From Flavobacterium profundi (lineage in GTDB: Bacteria; Bacteroidota; Bacteroidia; Flavobacteriales; Flavobacteriaceae): a stretch of DNA of 64,000 bases. Positions within the stretch are counted from its first letter, which is position 1. Every line of letters begins with the position of its first letter. Of this stretch, positions 43,406-52,795 are shown in pieces. The DNA lies in the NCBI RefSeq assembly GCF_006491645.1, contig NZ_VDCZ01000010.1, forward strand, positions 1-64,000, read 5' to 3'. The notes beneath the pieces were generated by a model. It did not search any database. It was not told where the DNA came from and saw nothing but the letters and a program-made list of their open reading frames with translations. The translations under genes and the position numbers were made by a program.

Positions 43406-44398
43406 ATGATTCTAGTTACAGGTGCAACGGGCTTAGTAGGCTCTCATTTATTACTTCAACTGCTTTCAAAAAATGAAACAGTAAAAGCGTTATACCGAGA
43501 TAAAAGTAAAATTGAAACGGTTAAACAACTCTTTCTATCCAAAAACCAAATAGTACTCTTCGAACAAATTAATTGGATTAAGGGTGATATAACTGATATT
43601 CCATCTCTTGAAAAAGCTTTTGAAAATATAACTTCAGTTTATCATTGTGCCGCATTAATATCGTTTGACCCAAAAGATGAAGAAGATCTTCGTAAAATTA
43701 ATATTGAGGGTACTGCCAATGTAATTAACTGTTGTATTGACAAAAAAGTAAACCAACTTTGTTACGTAAGTTCGATAGCCGCGTTAGGAGATGCAAAAGA
43801 AAATGAATTCCTCATTACTGAAGAAACCGAGTGGAATCCAGAAAAACTGCATAGTGATTACGCTATTTCCAAATATGGTGCTGAAATGGAAGTTTGGAGA
43901 GGACAACAAGAAGGCTTAAATTGTATCGTGGTAAATCCGGGAATTATTTTTGGTAGCGGTTTTCCAGAACAAGAAAGCAATCGTTTTTTTGCTGCAGTAA
44001 AAAAAGGCATTTCTTTTTTTACAAAAGGAAAAATCGGAATAATTGCTGTTGAAGATGTGGTTTCAATTATGTATTCGTTAATGATGCAAAAACAATTTAA
44101 CCAACGTTTTATTCTTGTAGCAGAAAATACAACCTTTGAACAACTTTTGTTTTGGATTGCAGATGCGATGCAAGTAAAAAAACCATTTATTCACGCTAAT
44201 AAAACTCTTACAAACTTAGCTTGGAAAATGGATTGGTTGATTTCAAAACTAACCGGAAGAAAAAGAAAGTTTACAAAACTTACAGCTATTGCTTCTCATA
44301 ATAAAAAAGAATACAGCAATGCTAAAATTAATTCGGTTTTGAACTATTCTTTTATTGAGATGAAAGACTATCTAATTCCTTTATCGAAGGCTTATTAA
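43406..44398 (+). CDS. NAD-dependent epimerase/dehydratase (extended SDR)
   Basis: This 330-residue protein has the Rossmann motif VTGATGLVGSHLLLQL (residues 4-19), an SDR active site with catalytic Tyr in DYAISKYGAE (YxxxK) and the Ser of VSSIAALG. The best general match is NAD(P)-dependent nucleotide-sugar epimerases or dihydroflavonol-reductase-like proteins; the substrate is unknown. Its last 47 bases overlap the 3' end of the convergent DUF4296 gene. A near-consensus -7 (TATATTTA) lies before the start. Confidence 0.8.
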   Translation: MILVTGATGLVGSHLLLQLLSKNETVKALYRDKSKIETVKQLFLSKNQIVLFEQINWIKGDITDIPSLEKAFENITSVYHCAALISFDPKDEEDLRKINIEGTANVINCCIDKKVNQLCYVSSIAALGDAKENEFLITEETEWNPEKLHSDYAISKYGAEMEVWRGQQEGLNCIVVNPGIIFGSGFPEQESNRFFAAVKKGISFFTKGKIGIIAVEDVVSIMYSLMMQKQFNQRFILVAENTTFEQLLFWIADAMQVKKPFIHANKTLTNLAWKMDWLISKLTGRKRKFTKLTAIASHNKKEYSNAKINSVLNYSFIEMKDYLIPLSKAY

Positions 44399-44783
44399 AT
44401 TCTCTTTTTTTATCGGTTGATTTTTCAGGTACATTACGATTTTCTTGAGCAATTAAAGTATCCAATTCGGTTTTTCTTTGCTGTAAACGATCGGATACCT
44501 TTTTATACATCCTTTTATATTTTTTAAAATCTGCAGCATAATACCTTTGATTTTGATAATACGTTGTACTGTCTAAATCGTACTTTGTATAAATATAATT
44601 TTTAATTCGTATTTTGTTTTCTGTTAGTTTATTTGGCAAATAAGCTTCAGAAGCCTGTAATAATGCTGTATCATATAAAATATCCACCATTGTTTCTTCA
44701 GACAACAAACGGTCTGGTTTAGGCACAGGATTTTCTGCACATGAAAACAAAACTAAAAAAGCTAATACCACTATTCTTTTCAT
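44352..44783 (-). CDS. DUF4296 lipoprotein
   Basis: This 143-residue lipoprotein has the lipobox LVLFSC (Cys15). The body PDRLLSEETMVDILYDTALLQ and YDLDSTTYYQNQRYYA matches DUF4296, a Bacteroidota family of unknown function. It overlaps pyrC by four bases upstream and the convergent epimerase gene by 47 bases downstream. Confidence 0.85.
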   Translation of the reverse strand: MKRIVVLAFLVLFSCAENPVPKPDRLLSEETMVDILYDTALLQASEAYLPNKLTENKIRIKNYIYTKYDLDSTTYYQNQRYYAADFKKYKRMYKKVSDRLQQRKTELDTLIAQENRNVPEKSTDKKREFNKPSIKELDSLSSQ

Positions 44784-46129
44784 TTTACTTCTCTTTCAAA
44801 TAACAATCTTTTCCCCACTTTAATTTCCTTATTCCGTCCATTTGCATAAACCAATCGCCCATTTACAAAAGTATGTGTAACTCTAGATTTAAAAGTAGCA
44901 CCCTCAAATGGAGACCAACCACAATGGTATAAAATATTTTCTTTTTTTACATTCCAAGGCAAGTGCGGATTAACAATTGCTAAATCTGCATAATACCCTT
45001 CTTTAATAAAACCTCTTTTTTCAATCTTGAAAATTTTAGCAGGATTATGACACATTTTCTCTACAATTTTTTCTACTGAAATTTTACCTTTATGAAAAGC
45101 TTCAAACATAGCAACGACAGCATGTTGCACTAAAGGTCCTCCTGAAGGACAAGTCGTGTAAGGATTGATTTTTTCTTCTAAAGTATGTGGCGCATGATCC
45201 GTAGCTATTACATCAATTTTATCATCCAATAAAGCATACCATAAAGCTTCTCTATCTTCTTTTGTTTTTACCGCTGGATTCCATTTAATCAAGGAACCCT
45301 TTGTCTCATAATCTTCATCACTAAACCATAAATGATGCACACAAACTTCAGCAGTAATTTGTTTTTGTTCTAATGGAATTTTATTTGTAAATAATTCCAT
45401 TTCTTTTGCGGTTGACAAATGAAAAACATGCAATCTTGCACCTGTTTTTTTTGCCAACTCAATCGCTTTTGAAGAAGAAATATAACACGCTTCTGCACTT
45501 CTTATTAATGGATGATATTGCATTGGAATATCCTCTCCAAATTCTTCTTTATATTTTTCTAAATTAGCTTTAATTGTTCCTTCATCTTCACAATGAACCG
45601 CAATTAGCATTTTTGTAGAAGAAAAAATCTTTTCTAACACATCTTGTTTATCAACCAACATATTTCCGGTAGAAGAACCTAAAAACAGCTTAATTCCAGC
45701 CACATTTCTAGGATTGGTTTTTAATACTTCTTCTAAATTATCATTGGTACCACCCATCATAAAAGAATAGTTCGCATAAGAAGTAGCTGCAGCTATTTCA
45801 TATTTTTGTTCTAAGAGTTCTTGAGTAACTGCATTGGGTACAGTATTTGGCTGTTCGATAAAAGACGTTATTCCTCCTGCAACAGCTGCTCTACTCTCCG
45901 ATTCAATATTTCCTTTGTGGGTTAATCCTGGCTCTCTAAAATGCACTTGATCATCTATAGCTCCAGGTATTAAATAACTTCCTTCAGCATCAATAATAAT
46001 ACAATCTGAAGATTTTAAACTGATTTGTTCTGCAATTTCTTTGATGAATTCATTTTCAATTAATACATCTCCTTCAAAGACCACACCTTCATTTACAATT
46101 TTAGCATTTTTAATTAAAAAGGTACTCAT
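44780..46129 (-). CDS. pyrC: Dihydroorotase
   Basis: This 449-residue amidohydrolase catalyses the third step of pyrimidine synthesis. It has IPGAIDDQVHFREPGLTHKG, the carboxylated-Lys region AGIKLFLGSSTGNM, AVHCEDEG, ARLHVFHLST and IATDHAPHT. In the first metal motif the usual HxH is Q61-V-H63, so one zinc ligand is Gln. It is coupled to the polyprenol-phosphate-sugar synthase gene (one-base overlap) and to DUF4296. Confidence 0.88.
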   Translation of the reverse strand: MSTFLIKNAKIVNEGVVFEGDVLIENEFIKEIAEQISLKSSDCIIIDAEGSYLIPGAIDDQVHFREPGLTHKGNIESESRAAVAGGITSFIEQPNTVPNAVTQELLEQKYEIAAATSYANYSFMMGGTNDNLEEVLKTNPRNVAGIKLFLGSSTGNMLVDKQDVLEKIFSSTKMLIAVHCEDEGTIKANLEKYKEEFGEDIPMQYHPLIRSAEACYISSSKAIELAKKTGARLHVFHLSTAKEMELFTNKIPLEQKQITAEVCVHHLWFSDEDYETKGSLIKWNPAVKTKEDREALWYALLDDKIDVIATDHAPHTLEEKINPYTTCPSGGPLVQHAVVAMFEAFHKGKISVEKIVEKMCHNPAKIFKIEKRGFIKEGYYADLAIVNPHLPWNVKKENILYHCGWSPFEGATFKSRVTHTFVNGRLVYANGRNKEIKVGKRLLFEREVK

Positions 46130-46854
46130 TATAGTTGGTTAAAAATTTTTCTTATTCGTAATAAAACAACTCCAAAAACAGCTTCTCTTATAATAGATCC
46201 GCTCATTTTAGATTGCCCTTTAGTTCTATCAGTAAAAATAATAGGTACTTCTACTATTTTAAATTTTTGGACATAAGCCCTGTATTTCATTTCTATTTGA
46301 AACGCATAACCTATGAATTTTATTCTATCTAAATTAATTTTTTCCAAAACATTTTTTTTGTAACAAATAAAACCCGCCGTAGCATCATGAATTTTCATTC
46401 CTGTAATTAATTTCACATATACAGAAGCAAAATAAGACATTAGTACTCGATTTAATGGCCAATTTACCACATTAACACCAGTTGAATAACGAGACCCAAT
46501 GGCAACATCAGCCTGTTGCTTCTCACAAGCAAATAATAAACGTTCTAAATCTTGAGGGTTATGAGAAAAATCGGCATCCATTTCAAAAATATATTCATAC
46601 CCTTGTAATAAAGCCCATTTAAAACCATGAACATAAGCCGTTCCTAAACCCGATTTCTTAGTTCTTACGGATAGAAAAAGCTTATCTTTATATTGATGTT
46701 GTAATTCTTCAACTCTTTTTGATGTTCCATCTGGTGAATTATCGTCTACAATTAAAATATGAAATTCAGTTTGCAAAGAAAATACTGCCTGTATGATTTG
46801 ATCAATATTTTCTATTTCATTGTATGTTGGTATTACTACTATTGCCTTCAACAT
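46129..46854 (-). CDS. Polyprenol monophosphomannose synthase (DPM1-like GT2)
   Basis: This 241-residue GT2 enzyme has AIVVIPTYNEIENIDQII at the start, ILIVDDNSPDGTSK, YIFEMDADFSHNP and a central SRYSTGVNVVNWPLNR. No C-terminal membrane spans, which fits the soluble DPM1-type enzyme that makes polyprenyl-phosphate mannose (or glucose) for surface glycosylation. It heads the operon DPM1-like-pyrC-DUF4296. Confidence 0.85.
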   Translation of the reverse strand: MLKAIVVIPTYNEIENIDQIIQAVFSLQTEFHILIVDDNSPDGTSKRVEELQHQYKDKLFLSVRTKKSGLGTAYVHGFKWALLQGYEYIFEMDADFSHNPQDLERLLFACEKQQADVAIGSRYSTGVNVVNWPLNRVLMSYFASVYVKLITGMKIHDATAGFICYKKNVLEKINLDRIKFIGYAFQIEMKYRAYVQKFKIVEVPIIFTDRTKGQSKMSGSIIREAVFGVVLLRIRKIFNQL

Positions 46855-46944
46855 CCCTTAAATTAATTTTCGATTACAAAAATAAACTATTTATTAAGTT
46901 TATCTCTTAATAAATTTATAATAATTATTTGTAGTTAATTTTTG

Positions 46945-46952
46945 TAAATTTG
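46945..46952 (+). promoter_or_regulatory. -7 box very close to the DUF4271 start
   Basis: TAAATTTG fits the consensus exactly and ends only 6 bp before ATG 46959. If used, the transcript would have almost no leader. Confidence 0.35.
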
Positions 46953-46958
46953 CCACAA

Positions 46959-47627
46959 ATGATAGCAATTCAATTTCACGAAAGAGTGATTCACTTTAAG
47001 GACTGGGCAACAATTTTATTTGTCCTAAGCTTTCTTGTTATTGGTGTAAACAAAAATGTTTTTCAAGCTCGTTTTACCGAGTTTATCAAATTAGCAGTTT
47101 CTGACAAGTATACTAAAATTTATAAAGATACCAGTAATTTAAGAAGTGGTTTTACGATTTCTATGTTTTTTATTCAACTGGTTTCTTTAACTTTTTTCAT
47201 CCTTTTATATTTGAAACAATTTCAATATTCCAAAGCTCCTGAAGGTATCCTTTTTTTACAAATTTTTACTTTTCTAGCCGTTTTTATTTTATCGAAATAT
47301 TTAATTGAAAAAATTATCGCTACCACATTTAAAATTGAAGAATTTAACGAACAATTCAATTTATTAAAAGTAAGTTACAGAACCTATTTTGGTTTTTTAC
47401 TTTTACCTGTAAACATTATTCTTTTTTACAATCCTGAATGGAATAAAAACTGGTTATATTACATCATTATTATTATTCTCTTTTTAGCCAATTTAACGAC
47501 CTACATTGTTGCTTTAAAAATCTATCAAAATTTAGTATTACGTAAAATATTTTATTTTATTTTATATCTTTGCACCCTTGAAATAGCACCTTACTATTTT
47601 ATCTATTATTTTATTACAAAAAATTAG
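46959..47627 (+). CDS. DUF4271 membrane protein
   Basis: This 222-residue protein has about six membrane spans and small loops, and RTYFGFLLLPVNIILFYNPEW near the C-terminal third, typical of DUF4271. The start ATG 46959 is preferred to TTG 46950, which lies in the -7 box. It stands 10 bp upstream of hemD, an arrangement I know as recurrent in flavobacteria. Function unknown. Confidence 0.8.
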   Translation: MIAIQFHERVIHFKDWATILFVLSFLVIGVNKNVFQARFTEFIKLAVSDKYTKIYKDTSNLRSGFTISMFFIQLVSLTFFILLYLKQFQYSKAPEGILFLQIFTFLAVFILSKYLIEKIIATTFKIEEFNEQFNLLKVSYRTYFGFLLLPVNIILFYNPEWNKNWLYYIIIIILFLANLTTYIVALKIYQNLVLRKIFYFILYLCTLEIAPYYFIYYFITKN

Positions 47628-47637
47628 AACAAAGCGT

Positions 47638-48396
47638 ATGTCAAATTTAAAAGTGAAAACAATTTTGGTTTCACAACCAGAGCCTAAAGTAGAGAATTCT
47701 CCCTATTTTGAGTTACAAAACAAACTTAAAGTTAAAGTTGACTTCAGACCTTTTATCCACGTAGAAGGAGTTCCTGCCAAAGAAATAAGAGCACAAAAAA
47801 TAGATTTAAACAATTTTACTGCGATTATTTTAACAAGTAGAAATTCTGTTGATCATTTTTTTAGAGTTGCTGAAGAAATGCGCTTTAAAGTTCCTGAAGA
47901 TATGAGGTACTTTTGTCAATCGGAAGCAGTCGCTTTTTACTTACAACGTTATGTAGTGTATCGAAAAAGGAAAATTTATGTGGGACAAAAAGATTTTGTC
48001 GATTTAGCACCACTAATTAAAAAATACAAAGACGAAAAGTTTTTATTACCTGCTTCTGATCAATTAAATTATGACATCCCTCAAACTTTAGATAGTTTGA
48101 AAATATCATGGACACCAGCTATTTTTTACAGAACAGTTATGAGTGACTTATCTGATTTGAAAGATGTATATTATGATGTTTTGGCTTTTTTTAGTCCAAC
48201 AGGAATTAAGTCTCTTTTTAAAAATTTTCCAGATTTCAAACAAAACAACACTAGAATTGCAGTTTTTGGAACAACCACACAAAAAGAAGCAATTGATAGC
48301 GGTTTACGAGTTGATATTATGGCTCCATCACCAGGAACACCTTCAATGACTGGAGCATTAGAAAAATATATAATTGAAGCAAACAAAGGAAAATAA
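47638..48396 (+). CDS. hemD: Uroporphyrinogen-III synthase
   Basis: This 252-residue protein has the two-lobed HemD pattern: LTSRNSVDHFFRV in the first lobe and FFSPTGIKSLFKNFPDF ... IAVFGTTTQKEA in the second, with SPGTPSMTGALEKYI at the end. It closes the tetrapyrrole ring on the way to heme. Low overall conservation is usual for HemD; the order DUF4271-hemD supports the call. Confidence 0.85.
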   Translation: MSNLKVKTILVSQPEPKVENSPYFELQNKLKVKVDFRPFIHVEGVPAKEIRAQKIDLNNFTAIILTSRNSVDHFFRVAEEMRFKVPEDMRYFCQSEAVAFYLQRYVVYRKRKIYVGQKDFVDLAPLIKKYKDEKFLLPASDQLNYDIPQTLDSLKISWTPAIFYRTVMSDLSDLKDVYYDVLAFFSPTGIKSLFKNFPDFKQNNTRIAVFGTTTQKEAIDSGLRVDIMAPSPGTPSMTGALEKYIIEANKGK

Positions 48397-48423
48397 TAAT
48401 AAACATTTTTATTATAAAAACAT

Positions 48424-48458
48424 AAAAAAGGGTTCTAAAATAATTTAGAACCCTTTTT
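48424..48458. terminator. bidirectional terminator between hemD and pckA
   Basis: The stem GGGTTCTAAA/TTTAGAACCC is flanked by A6 and T5 runs and serves both convergent genes. Confidence 0.88.
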
Positions 48459-48477
48459 AGTTAGTATTTGATATTTT

Positions 48478-50103
48478 CTATAAAGTAGGGCCTGCATTTA
48501 CTAATTGCTTTCCTTCCTCATTATCTGTATATTGCTCAAAGTTTTTAACAAATCTAGAAGCTAAATCCTTAGCTTTCACTTCCCATTTAGAAACATCTTC
48601 ATACGTTTCTCTTGGATCTAAAATAGACGAATCTACATCATGCAAAGCAACAGGAACGTTAAAATTGAATACTGGAATAACTTTAGTTTCCGCTTTTTCG
48701 ATTGAACCGTCTAAAATAGCATCTATAATCGCACGAGTATCTTTTATAGAAATCCTTTTACCAGTTCCATTCCATCCTGTGTTAACCATATAAGCAGTAG
48801 CATTGTGCTCCTCCATTTTCTTAACCAATTCTTCACCATATTTAGTAGGGTGCAAAGATAAAAATGCTTTCCCAAAACAAGCTGAAAAAGTAGGTTGTGG
48901 TTCTGTAACTCCTCTCTCAGTTCCTGCTAATTTAGCCGTAAAACCAGATAAGAAGTAATACTTTGTTTGTTCAGGTGTTAATTTAGATACTGGAGGCATT
49001 ACCCCAAAAGCATCAGCCGTAAGAAAAATTACCTTTGTAGCATGACCCGCTTTAGACACTGGTTTAACTATATTCTCTATATGTTCAATTGGATAAGATA
49101 CGCGCGTATTTTGAGTTACTGATCCATCAGCAAAATCAATTTTACCATTTGCATCTAAGGTTACATTCTCTAATAAAGCATTTTTCTTAATCGCTTTAAA
49201 AATATCTGGTTCGTTTGCTGCACTTAAATCAATGGTTTTTGCATAACAACCTCCTTCAAAATTAAAGACACCATCATTATCCCACCCATGCTCATCATCA
49301 CCAATTAATTCTCTCTTAGGATCTGTTGAAAGTGTCGTTTTACCTGTTCCAGACAAACCAAAGAAAACAGCTACATCACCATCTTTCCCTTTATTTGCAG
49401 AACAGTGCATGGAAGCAATTCCTTGAAGTGGCAAATAGTAATTCATCATGGAGAACATTCCTTTCTTCATTTCTCCACCATACCATGTACCTCCAATTAA
49501 CTGAATTTTTTCAGTTAGATTAAAAGCCACGTATACTTCAGAATTTAAATTATGTTGTTCAAAATCTTTAAAAGAAGCTTTTGACGCATTCATTACAATA
49601 AAATCGGGCTCACCAAAATTTTCTAATTCAGCTTCTGTAGGTCGGATAAACATATTTTTAACAAAATGTGCTTGCCAAGCCACTTCCATGATAAAACGCA
49701 CTTTTAAACGCGTATCTTCATTAGCACCACAAAATGCATCAACTACATATAATTTTTTTCCTGATAACTGATTTACTGTGGTCTCTTTAAGCGCATTCCA
49801 AGTCTCAGTAGAAATAGGCTTATTATCATTTACCGCTTTATCGGAAGTCCACCAAATAGAATCTTTGGTTACCTCATCTTTTACAATATACTTGTCTTTT
49901 GGAGATCGGCCTGTAAATTCTCCTGTCATAACATTCACTGCTCCAAGTTCTGACAATTGACCTCTTTCAAATCCTTTTAAATCTTCACTTAATTCTTCTT
50001 GGTATAAAAACTCATACGAAGGATTGTAAATAATTTGTGAAGCGTTTCTAATTCCATATTTTTCCAACGAAATCGTTTTCGTAATTTGGGCGTAGCTATT
50101 CAT
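48478..50103 (-). CDS. pckA: Phosphoenolpyruvate carboxykinase (ATP)
   Basis: This 541-residue enzyme has the kinase-1a P-loop [12 protein letters not shown] (about 244-255), [20 protein letters not shown] for metal and oxaloacetate binding, and [12 protein letters not shown] at the N-terminus. It converts oxaloacetate and ATP to PEP in gluconeogenesis. ATG 50103 is preferred: a -7 box at 50137-50144 overlaps the upstream alternative at 50139. Confidence 0.93.
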   Translation of the reverse strand: MNSYAQITKTISLEKYGIRNASQIIYNPSYEFLYQEELSEDLKGFERGQLSELGAVNVMTGEFTGRSPKDKYIVKDEVTKDSIWWTSDKAVNDNKPISTETWNALKETTVNQLSGKKLYVVDAFCGANEDTRLKVRFIMEVAWQAHFVKNMFIRPTEAELENFGEPDFIVMNASKASFKDFEQHNLNSEVYVAFNLTEKIQLIGGTWYGGEMKKGMFSMMNYYLPLQGIASMHCSANKGKDGDVAVFFGLSGTGKTTLSTDPKRELIGDDEHGWDNDGVFNFEGGCYAKTIDLSAANEPDIFKAIKKNALLENVTLDANGKIDFADGSVTQNTRVSYPIEHIENIVKPVSKAGHATKVIFLTADAFGVMPPVSKLTPEQTKYYFLSGFTAKLAGTERGVTEPQPTFSACFGKAFLSLHPTKYGEELVKKMEEHNATAYMVNTGWNGTGKRISIKDTRAIIDAILDGSIEKAETKVIPVFNFNVPVALHDVDSSILDPRETYEDVSKWEVKAKDLASRFVKNFEQYTDNEEGKQLVNAGPTL

Positions 50104-50136
50104 AAAAAATGAGTTATGTTGTATGTTTTTAAAGTG

Positions 50137-50144
50137 CAAAATTA
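50137..50144 (-). promoter_or_regulatory. -7 box of pckA
   Basis: The minus strand reads TAATTTTG, 34 bp upstream of ATG 50103. Confidence 0.5.
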
Positions 50145-50175
50145 TAAATTTAATTTTAGAAAGAAGAACGAATTG

Positions 50176-50559
50176 TTATTTTTTAGCGAAAACACAATAA
50201 AAAACATATAACCATGAAGCAATTAGCAACAAACCTCCTATAGGTGTTAAGGGGCCAATAAGCTTTGTTTTTAATGCCGTTAAACTAGCCGTCGAGAGCA
50301 GGTAAATTGACCCAGAAAATAAAGTTATTCCTATTACAACTAAATACAAAACTATTCCTTTTTCTTTTGACGTTACAATCGCATTGTTTGCTACAAACAG
50401 TAAAAATAAGGCATGGTAAATTTGATATCGCACGCCTACTTCAAAAGTATTCAATTGATCTACAGTGAGCACTTTCTTTAAACCATGAGCACCAAAAGCA
50501 CCTAACATGATTGCTATTGCGCCCATTATTAGCGCAATTAAAAGAATTTTTTTATCCAT
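50176..50559 (-). CDS. DUF423 membrane protein
   Basis: This 127-residue protein has four membrane spans, and MGAIAIMLGAFGAHGLKKVL near the start is the DUF423 signature (YgdD-like). Function unknown. It sits 36 bp beyond the promoter of pckA and reads in the same direction. Confidence 0.85.
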   Translation of the reverse strand: MDKKILLIALIMGAIAIMLGAFGAHGLKKVLTVDQLNTFEVGVRYQIYHALFLLFVANNAIVTSKEKGIVLYLVVIGITLFSGSIYLLSTASLTALKTKLIGPLTPIGGLLLIASWLYVFYCVFAKK

Positions 50560-50772
50560 ATCTTTTTTTAGTAAAAATAGTAACTAATACAGAAATTACA
50601 ATTTAAAAAAAAATTAAATAAAATAAATAGACAATTAAAACTAAACTCATCAAATTAGAATTCAATTTTATTTATTCTCATCTTAAAACTTAAAATGTTA
50701 AATCTTATCTATTTTTAAATATATTTGAAACTAAAATTTTTATAAATATAACATTTTGCTATCTTCGTGTGA

Positions 50773-50780
50773 TATTTTTG
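50773..50780 (+). promoter_or_regulatory. -7 box of the saccharopine dehydrogenase gene
   Basis: TATTTTTG, exact consensus match, 12 bp before ATG 50792. A TTTG at 50755-50758 is only 14 bp upstream of it, shorter than usual. Confidence 0.5.
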
Positions 50781-50791
50781 TAAAATTAGTC

Positions 50792-52162
50792 ATGAGAAAC
50801 ATATTAGTTATTGGTGCGGGAAGAAGTGCATCGTCACTTATTAAATATTTATTAGAAAAGTCTGAACAAGAGAAATTACACATAACTATTGCTGATTTAT
50901 CTCTTGAATTAGCACAAAGAAAAACCCAGAATCATCCTAATGCAAGACCTATTGCTTTTGACATATTGGATGCGGAACAACGAAAAACTGAAATTCAAAA
51001 ATCCGATATTGTAGTATCAATGCTTCCCGCTTTCATGCATATAGAGGTTGCCAAAGACTGCTTATTCTACAACAAACATATGGTTACTGCGTCTTACATT
51101 AGTCCTGCTATGCAAGAATTAGACAAAGAAGCTAAAGAAAAAGGATTGGTTTTCATGAATGAAATTGGACTTGATCCTGGAATTGATCATATGAGTGCCA
51201 TGAAAGTGATTGATCAAATTAGAGAAAGAGGCGGAAAAATAATTTTATTTGAGTCTTTTTGTGGTGGATTAGTAGCCCCAGAAAGCGATACCAATTTATG
51301 GAATTACAAATTTACTTGGAATCCGAGAAATGTAGTATTAGCTGGTCAAGGTGGTGCTGCCAAATTTATTCAAGAAGGCACCTATAAATACATTCCATAT
51401 AATAAATTATTTAGAAGAACTGAATTTCTAGAAGTAGAAGGTTTTGGAAGATTTGAGGCTTATGCGAACCGAGATTCATTAAAATATAGAGAAGTATATG
51501 GTTTAGAAAACGCATTAACTGTCTATAGAGGTACCATTCGAAGAGTAGGCTATTCTCGAGCATGGGATATTTTAGTGCAATTAGGGATGACTGATGATTC
51601 CTATACTATTGATAATTCCGAAGAAATGACCTATAGAGAATTTACAAATTCCTTCCTTCCCTATCATCCAACAGATACTGTTGAAATTAAATTGAGACAT
51701 GCACAAAAAATAGATCAAGATGATATTATTTGGGATAAATTACTTGAATTGGATTTGTTCAATGGGACTAAAAAAGTGGGTTTAAAAAATGCTACTCCTG
51801 CTCAAATACTTGAGAAAATACTTTCTGAAAAATGGACCTTAGAACCTCAAGACAAAGATATGATAGTTATGTATCATAAATTTGGATACGAATTAAACGG
51901 AAATCAACATCAAATTGACGCAACGATGGTTTGCATAGGAGATGATCAAACCTATACGGCTATGGCTAAAACAGTAGGTTTACCTGTAGCCATTGCAACA
52001 GTAAAAATATTAAATGGCGAAATTACTACAGCTGGTGTACAACTGCCTATTTCTAAAGAAATTTACACTCCTATTCTTAACGAATTAGAAGAGTATGGAG
52101 TGATTTTCAAAGAAATTGAAGTAGATTACTTGGGTTACAATCCATTAAATGTGAGCAGCTAA
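50792..52162 (+). CDS. Saccharopine dehydrogenase (LYS9-like)
   Basis: This 456-residue protein has the Rossmann start ILVIGAGRSASSLIKYL, YISPAMQELDKEAKEKG, EIGLDPGIDHMSA and ESFCGGLVAPESDTNLWNYKFTWNPRNV, a signature of the glutamate-forming saccharopine dehydrogenase. It would oxidise saccharopine to aminoadipate semialdehyde and glutamate in lysine degradation. The upstream TTG start at 50756 is rejected because of the -7 box. An Lrp-type regulator follows, and glutaryl-CoA dehydrogenase of the same pathway is at 3276. Confidence 0.87.
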   Translation: MRNILVIGAGRSASSLIKYLLEKSEQEKLHITIADLSLELAQRKTQNHPNARPIAFDILDAEQRKTEIQKSDIVVSMLPAFMHIEVAKDCLFYNKHMVTASYISPAMQELDKEAKEKGLVFMNEIGLDPGIDHMSAMKVIDQIRERGGKIILFESFCGGLVAPESDTNLWNYKFTWNPRNVVLAGQGGAAKFIQEGTYKYIPYNKLFRRTEFLEVEGFGRFEAYANRDSLKYREVYGLENALTVYRGTIRRVGYSRAWDILVQLGMTDDSYTIDNSEEMTYREFTNSFLPYHPTDTVEIKLRHAQKIDQDDIIWDKLLELDLFNGTKKVGLKNATPAQILEKILSEKWTLEPQDKDMIVMYHKFGYELNGNQHQIDATMVCIGDDQTYTAMAKTVGLPVAIATVKILNGEITTAGVQLPISKEIYTPILNELEEYGVIFKEIEVDYLGYNPLNVSS

Positions 52163-52247
52163 TAAAAGTAACGATTTAAAATAAAAATCTACATTTTATT
52201 TACTAAATTAGTGCATTTACAAACTATTACTTACAAACAAAACAAAC

Positions 52248-52718
52248 ATGAAGATTAATCAATTACAAATTGAAATTGATGGTATTGACAAAGAGATTTT
52301 ACGCGATTTAATGGAAGACGCCAGAAAACCTATTTTACAAATTGCAAAAAAAATTGGTATATCTGGAGCAGCCATCCATCAAAGACTTAGAAAACTAGAA
52401 CAAGCTGGTGTGATATCAGGATCCAAATTCACAGTAGATATTAAGGTGTTAGGCTATTCTACAATGGCTTTTGTAGGTGTTTATTTAGAAAAAGCTTCTA
52501 GCAATTCTGACGCAGTAAGAGAATTGAGAAAAATACCTGAAGTTCTAGAATGTCATTATACAACAGGAAACTGGAGTATTTTAATTAAAATTATTTGTAA
52601 AGATAACGAACACCTAATGCAGTTATTAAATAAAAAAATTCAGGCAATTAAAGGAGTTTCTAGAACTGAAACTTTTATTTCTCTAGAACAACAAATAGAC
52701 CGACAAATACAGCTTTAA
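52248..52718 (+). CDS. Lrp/AsnC family transcriptional regulator
   Basis: This 156-residue protein has an N-terminal helix-turn-helix (ILQIAKKIGISGAAIHQRLRKLEQAG, given here as two parts: IAKKIGISGAAIHQ and RLRKLEQAG) and a C-terminal RAM ligand-binding domain (TTGNWSILIKIICKD). It lies 85 bp after the saccharopine dehydrogenase gene on the same strand, so it may sense lysine or a related amino acid and control that gene. The ligand is inferred only from context. Confidence 0.87.
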   Translation: MKINQLQIEIDGIDKEILRDLMEDARKPILQIAKKIGISGAAIHQRLRKLEQAGVISGSKFTVDIKVLGYSTMAFVGVYLEKASSNSDAVRELRKIPEVLECHYTTGNWSILIKIICKDNEHLMQLLNKKIQAIKGVSRTETFISLEQQIDRQIQL

Positions 52719-52738
52719 ATCCGCATAATTAAGAAAAT

Positions 52739-52773
52739 AAAAACCCTATTTCAATACTGATTTAGGGTTTTTA
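52739..52773 (+). terminator. terminator after lrp-type gene
   Basis: The stem AAAACCCTA/TAGGGTTTT has a 14-nt loop and a T-run. Confidence 0.7.
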
Positions 52774-52795
52774 CTTTTATAAATATTTTTCTTTT

